Shown piece by piece: positions 59,776-64,000 of a stretch of DNA of 64,000 nucleotides (positions are counted from its first letter, which is position 1; each line of letters starts with the position of its first letter). The translations under genes and the position numbers were made by a program. Source of the DNA: Mesostigma viride (Eukaryota > Streptophyta > Mesostigmatophyceae > Mesostigmatales > Mesostigmataceae); contig RPFO01000097.1 in the NCBI GenBank assembly GCA_009746045.1, forward strand, positions 524,366 to 588,365, given 5' to 3'. Below the pieces are notes generated by a model. The model had not been told where the DNA came from. It did no database searches and worked only from the letters and a program-made list of their open reading frames with translations.

Positions 59776-61534
59776 ATGTCACAACGTGGCCGAAAGGGTG
59801 CATCCACCGCTGACGGCCGGTGGGTGAAATCGATGGACGCATTTCCGAAGAAGCCAGCCGCGGGCCACACCCATGGCGCGGGCGGGGGCGCGGGCGGGGG
59901 CGGGGGCGGGGAGAAGGCGCGGGTGCGGGCGCGGGCGCCACCCAAGACGCGGGCGCGGGCGCGGGCCCGGCGGGGGCGGGGGCGGGGGCGCAGGCGCCGG
60001 CGCGGGTGCGGGCGCGGGCGCCACCCAAGGCGCGCGCGCGGGCGCGGGCGGGGGTGGGGGCGCAGGCGCCGGCGCGGGTGCGGGCGCGGGCGCCACCGCC
60101 GACTTGGATGATGAGCCAGCAACCGAAGCCGAGAGGGAGAGGCACCGCTCTTCGAAGGTGTTCGATCTCGAAGTGTTTTGGGGCCCGGATATGACCGTGT
60201 ATGTCCGCTGGCGCCTAGCCGCATCGGAGACGTTGGTAAATGCACCGGTGAACAAGTGGCAGCCCACAGGGCCTAATGGCGAGGCTTGTGACGGGGTCAC
60301 GCCCATTGGGTACACCCCGCAGGGAGATCCTGTCTATGGGTGCCTCCTCATAGAGCGTGGCAAGGCCCCCAAAGGAAGTCCTGGTCTAGTGCCGCTTTTT
60401 GAATGGGACGAGGGCGGTGCCAGGAGATGTACCTGCGCTAGCCTTCACAGCCTTTTTCCTGACATCGTCGCCGCTGAGAAGCAGCAGTTGCTGGACGGAT
60501 GGATTGAGCAGGTGCCAAAGTCCGTGGAGGATGTGCGTGCCAACAACGAGAATCTGTTCGACATCATGGAGCAAAAGCTCAAAGAGAAGCGTGAACTGCA
60601 AGCGAACAAGGCGGTACCCTTACCGCTGCGATCTGCAGGCGACCAGTCGGTTGCGCGGGCAACACGAGCACTGAGGCTGCCCATAAAACAAGTAATCTCA
60701 CACGTCGCTTGCCCTGCCCGCGAGATTCAAGCGCAGATCAACCGCGCATGTGCGCCCGCTGCGCGAGGGAGCACATCAACGGCAACGCCCGCTTTGCGCA
60801 CACTGATTTCCGGCAGGCACACCTTCAAGGTGAATGGAAGCCTCATACGACGCAGCGACCTACTCGTTGTTAAGCGGCCAGCCGTCACCTGCGGGCAGGG
60901 AATGCCGTGGGCACCACACATGCTGGTGAAGGTCCTTGATCTGGAAGGCGATCGCACGGAGCGTGACAGCATTGTCGCCTCTCCTTACTACGCACCGTCG
61001 TGGACGGGCCAGTTTTCTAGAGTGACATTAGGTGGCGGCAGCGCAGGGATGACGGTCCCCATTTCTGATGTACACCTGCAGCACTGGACAGTGGGCGGTA
61101 CGGCAGAGGTGCACCAGCCTGAGCTGATCAGTACCGGCAAACTGTCAGCTGCCACGGTGGCGGCGTTGAAAGAGCACCCGCAGATTGACTTTGAGCATTA
61201 CAAGACTGCCACCGCCGCCAGGGCAGCAGCAAAGGATGACTGCAATGCCTACTTTGCCGAGCATGGAGCACGTGCGCTTATCGGGATGCGCCTGTGTGCC
61301 CTGTTTCCGGGGATAGCGAGGAAGAGGGAGCGCTTCCATGGCTGGGTCACTAAGGTTCAGGAAAGGGGAGGTCACCTGCTCATCAAGGCGATGTGGGCTG
61401 ATGGGCAGTATGAGGACTATCATGCCCTGGCGGAGGTGACGCAGTTCGTGTGCGGCTGCCCACACCCAGTCGAGGCATTTGGCCGCGCTCGCTTCTTTCC
61501 ACAGGAGCTAGGCTGGCACCGTGAACGCAGGTGA
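59776..61534 (+). CDS. Unrecognised element-borne protein with Gly/Ala/Arg repeat and Tudor-like end
   Basis: Two starts compete. ATG 59776 (MSQRGRKGASTADGRWVK) is in a frame that drifts out of phase inside the GGGCGC repeat. ATG 59873 opens a 553-residue frame to the stop at 61532-61534. Residues 1-78 of the latter are low complexity (Gly, Ala, Arg). The rest is ordinary globular sequence: VFWGPDMTVYVRWRLA, VYGCLLIERGK, a helical charged stretch (NENLFDIMEQKLKEKRELQ), HTFKVNGSLIRRSDLLVVKR, and near 488-522 GWVTKVQERGGHLLIKAMWADGQ and EDY. The last resembles an SH3-like Tudor fold that reads chromatin or arginine marks. I recognise no family. It lies inside the DNA element, so it may be an element protein or captured host sequence. 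Confidence 0.6.
59875..60095. repeat. GGGCGC-rich coding repeat
   Basis: Imperfect GGGCGC and GGGGGC hexamers, with GCGCCACCCAAG(A/G)CGCG occurring twice. An indel here shifts the frame between the two candidate starts. Confidence 0.9.
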
Positions 61535-61584
61535 TGGCACCCACATAGACGATGCCGTCCCTGCTGTGCACAGTGACAGTGAAG

Positions 61585-61735
61585 GCGGGGAGGAGGAGGA
61601 AGAGGGAGAGAAAGAGGGGGAGAAAGAGGGGAGGAGGAGGGGGAGGAGGAGGGAGAGGGGAGGGAGAGGGGAGGGAGAATGGGAGGGGAGGGGGAGGAGG
61701 AAGAGGGAGAGGGAGAGGGAGAGGAGGATGCGGAA
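61585..61735. repeat. GGA-rich purine tract
   Basis: About 150 bp of GAGGAGG and GGGAGA units, just after the stop of the preceding gene. Confidence 0.93.
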
Positions 61736-61739
61736 TGGG

Positions 61740-62189
61740 AGCCGGGGATGACTGGTAGATGAGACGGTGCCATCTACCGGCGCATGGAATGAAGTGGTAG
61801 ACAAGTTTACTCATGGTTGTCGGCAAGTAGAGCATGCACGCCTGGCCTAGCTGAATTTAAATCAATGAGTTGAGTTTGGAGAGGCTGCATTTTGCTTGGA
61901 TGAAGAATGTGTTAGCATGGCCAAACTTTTATGGCTTGTAGCCAAATCCTCTTGGGGTATGTGCACAGTGTACTAGCGGTGTTGTGCAATTGCGAGGATT
62001 CCTGTCTTGTAGCGATGTGGCCTCTCACCCTGCAGCCTGGTAGATGTGTGGCATGCAGCCACCCATCATTGGTCATCCGATCTGGTGTGATTTGCATTTG
62101 CACACCTTGTATTAAGGCCATGATATGATGATGTCTTGTTATTTTTAATGTGTATATGCGAAAAGAGGCATAATATGCTTGTATATAGT
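61740..62189. other. No gene seen
   Basis: Mixed sequence between the purine tract and the 173-bp repeats; probably the 3' UTR of the preceding gene. Confidence 0.45.
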
Positions 62190-62950
62190 GCTAGCAAATG
62201 TCACTACCTTTACCTATGCCTGACCTTACAAGTTGAGGATGGTCTAATGTAGTGGCAAACAGGTTATTTACAACAATTCACAGTTTTCTGACATAGTTTG
62301 AGGCAACTATACTTACCAAAATGCTTGAAAAAGGCAAAAATTGCACCATTTATGCTAGCAAACGTCACTATTTTGAGATCAAACTGGGCCCAAACTTGGC
62401 CCATGGTCTAATCTAGTGGTGTTTAGGTTGCTTCCAACATTTCATAGCTTTCTGACATAGTTTGATATTGTTTAGTAGCTTACACTGAGCAAAATGCTTG
62501 AAAATGGCAAAAAATGCACCATTTATGCTAGCAAACGTCACTATTTTGACGTCAGACTGAGCCCAAACTTGGCCCATGGTCTAATCTAGTGGTGTTTAGG
62601 TTGCTTCCAATATTTCATAGCTTTATGACGTAGTTTGATATTGTTTAGTAGCTTACACTGAGCAAAATGCTTGAAAATGGCAAAAAATGCAGTATTTATG
62701 CTAGCAAACGTCACTATTTTGAGTTCAGATTGACCCCAAACTTTGTGCATGGTCTATTCTAGTGGTAATTAGGTTGCTTGCAAATATCCATGATGGTTTG
62801 ACGTGATTTAGTACTGTTTCCTATTTATTACTATTTAATTTAACAAAAAATGACAAAAATGTACCTTTATTGCTAGCAAATGTCACCAAGATGACGTCCG
62901 ATCGATACCAAACTTTGTACGAGGTCTATTTTGGTTGCAAACATCATGCA
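62190..62950. repeat. 173-bp tandem repeat near right end, about 4.5 copies
   Basis: GCTAGCAAA(C/T)GTCAC occurs at 62190, 62354, 62527, 62700 and 62872 (spacings 164, 173, 173, 172). Units also share TGGTCTAATCTAGTGGT and TTAGGTTGCTT. The middle two are the most alike. Confidence 0.93.
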
Positions 62951-63000
62951 TGACAATTTTCAGCATAAAAAGACAAACTTCGGTACGAAGTACATTTTGC

Positions 63001-63032
63001 GTGCTGGAGTACATTCTTAATGGCTGGTAGGG
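63001..63032 (-). repeat. Right TIR of the 8.5-kb element
   Basis: The inverse of 54565-54596; preceded by AAGTACATTTTG, as on the left. Confidence 0.93.
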
Positions 63033-64000
63033 GTTGTGCATTGACCTGAGGGGACTGAACAAGGTGACTGTCAAGTCCAGGTACCCTCTGCCCAGAATTG
63101 ATGAGTTGCTGGAGAGGACTGCAGGAGCTGCCTTCTTTACCAAGTTTGACCTCAGGCATGCTTTCTGGCAGATCAGGGTGGCTACTGAGGACATCCCCAA
63201 GACGGCCTTTTCTACCCCATGGGGACAGTTCCAGTGGACAGTAATGCCCATGGTGCCTCTAACAGTCCTGCCACTATGCAGATGTTTGTCAATGCCATCT
63301 TTGGCCACCTGACTGGAAATGCCCTGCCCCAGATCTCACCTGACCTTCGCAACCCCAGGTTCAAGGACATTGCCCACTTGTGTGACACTACCAGGGTGGT
63401 CTTCAGGACTTGTGGGTCGTCTACCTGGACGACATTCTGGTACACTCTCGTACCTTCAGGGAGCACCTGGAGAACGTGGAGGAGGTCCTTAAGGTGATCC
63501 ATCAGTATCATCTGTCGGTGAAGAGGTCCAAGGTGGAGTGGGGCCAAGAGGTGAAGTTTCTGGGCTACCAGCTGAGCGCTGCAGGTATGACTCCTGAGGC
63601 CAGCAAGGTCTCTGCTGTTTTGGAGTGGCCTGTGTTGAAGTCAGCTCAGGATGTCAGATCCTTTCTGGGCCTGGTGGGCTGGTACCGACGGTTCATTCCT
63701 GACATGGCGGCCATCTCTGGTCCCCTGTTAGCCCTGCTCAAGAAGGATGTCCCCTTTGAATGGACTGCAGCATGCCAGCAAGCTTTTGATGTGTTGAAGC
63801 AGAAGCTTACCACTGCTCCCTTGTTGGTGGGCCCCAACCCAGACTTGCCATACCAGGTCAGGTCTGACGCCTCACAGGGTGCTATTGGTGCAGTACTAAT
63901 GCAAGATCATGGTAAGGGCCCTCAACCAGTGGAATACATGTCCAGGAGTATGACGTCTGCAGAACGTAACTACCCTGTTCATGAGCAGAGCTGTTGGGAT
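63033..64000 (+). pseudogene. Ty3/gypsy RT second part and RNase H start
   Basis: This continues the RT cut at 54564. RT motif A is FFTKFDLRHAFWQIRV (catalytic Asp). Near 63250 the frame shifts (ATMQMFVNAIFGHL). About 100 unusual bases follow, then VVYLDDILVHSR, with the catalytic YLDD at about 63422-63433. The thumb (LGYQLSAAG, SFLGLVGWYRRFIPD) and a RNase H start (SDASQGAIGAVL) follow, open to the right edge at 64000. Two frame changes are visible. Confidence 0.92.

Larger units (their letters stand above)
54565..63032. mobile_element. 8,468-bp TIR DNA element inserted in RT, superfamily unknown
   Basis: The 32-bp terminal inverted repeats (54565-54596 and 63001-63032) differ at two positions. 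They begin CCCT(G/A)CCAGCC and contain TTAAGAATGTACTCC. The flanking GTT (54562-54564 and 63033-63035) is a 3-bp TSD; with the element and one GTT removed, the RT codons run on in frame. Both ends also carry a subterminal GTACATTTTG. Inside are C-rich satellites, a large hairpin, two protein fragments or genes and a 173-bp tandem repeat. I recognise no DDE transposase. Confidence 0.9.
50828..64000 (+). mobile_element. Ty3/gypsy-type LTR retrotransposon, interrupted, runs off right edge
   Basis: The order is 5' LTR, primer-binding site, gag with CCHC, protease, RT (first part to 54564, second part from 63033) and the start of RNase H. PR-RT-RH order and the RT sequence fit Ty3/gypsy. The element is inserted in a GGAT array. 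It carries several frameshifts and an 8,468-bp insertion, so it is inactive. Confidence 0.9.

Noticed and set aside
54577-63020. piggyBac-type TTAA target duplication
   Set aside because: TTAA is present at both ends, but it is inside matching inverted repeats that extend 12 bp further out. The RT frame is restored only with the GTT boundaries.

Overview
This is nuclear DNA of a eukaryote, most probably a green alga. Three spliced host genes with GT-AG introns can be read: a prolyl 4-hydroxylase with a C-terminal ShKT-type domain, a leucine-rich-repeat protein that starts MGCGAS, and a transcription factor with two plant-type AP2 domains. The host coding exons are rich in G and C at third positions. 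I see no bacterial operon, CRISPR array or rRNA, and no convincing intact tRNA. I cannot name the species.

Layout. 1-4284 (-) is a decayed LTR-type retroelement (gag and integrase). 4853-13600 is a three-level nest: a dispersed repeat (R1-R2) holds an ORF1-only LINE (LINE-B, +), which holds LINE-A copy A (-), which holds a nearly full-length LINE-A copy B (-). Each insertion has its own target-site duplication (TSD). 14137-17133 (-) is the prolyl 4-hydroxylase. 18547-25109 (+) is the LRR gene, divergent from it across 1.4 kb. 25895-27075 holds short LINE-derived insertions. 30179-36585 (+) is the AP2 gene. 38300-41019 holds LINE 3' ends. 41039-50827 is dominated by perfect (GGAT)n arrays of up to about 1.9 kb; one array is split by a 4.17-kb CACTA-like transposon. 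50828-64000 is a Ty3/gypsy-type LTR retrotransposon running off the right edge. Its reverse transcriptase is interrupted by an 8,468-bp DNA element with 32-bp terminal inverted repeats.

Most of the window is therefore mobile DNA, and almost all of that is frameshifted or truncated. The three host genes are structurally complete as far as I can model them. Two of them, LRR and AP2, carry short tandem duplications that copy exon edges into neighbouring non-coding sequence.

The items most worth a second look are the 8.47-kb element (with a 297-bp near-perfect hairpin and an unrecognised protein of about 550 residues), the duplicated splice junctions in the LRR gene, the CACTA insertion whose 2-bp TSD keeps the tetranucleotide array in phase, and the nested LINEs for which empty sites exist elsewhere in the same window.
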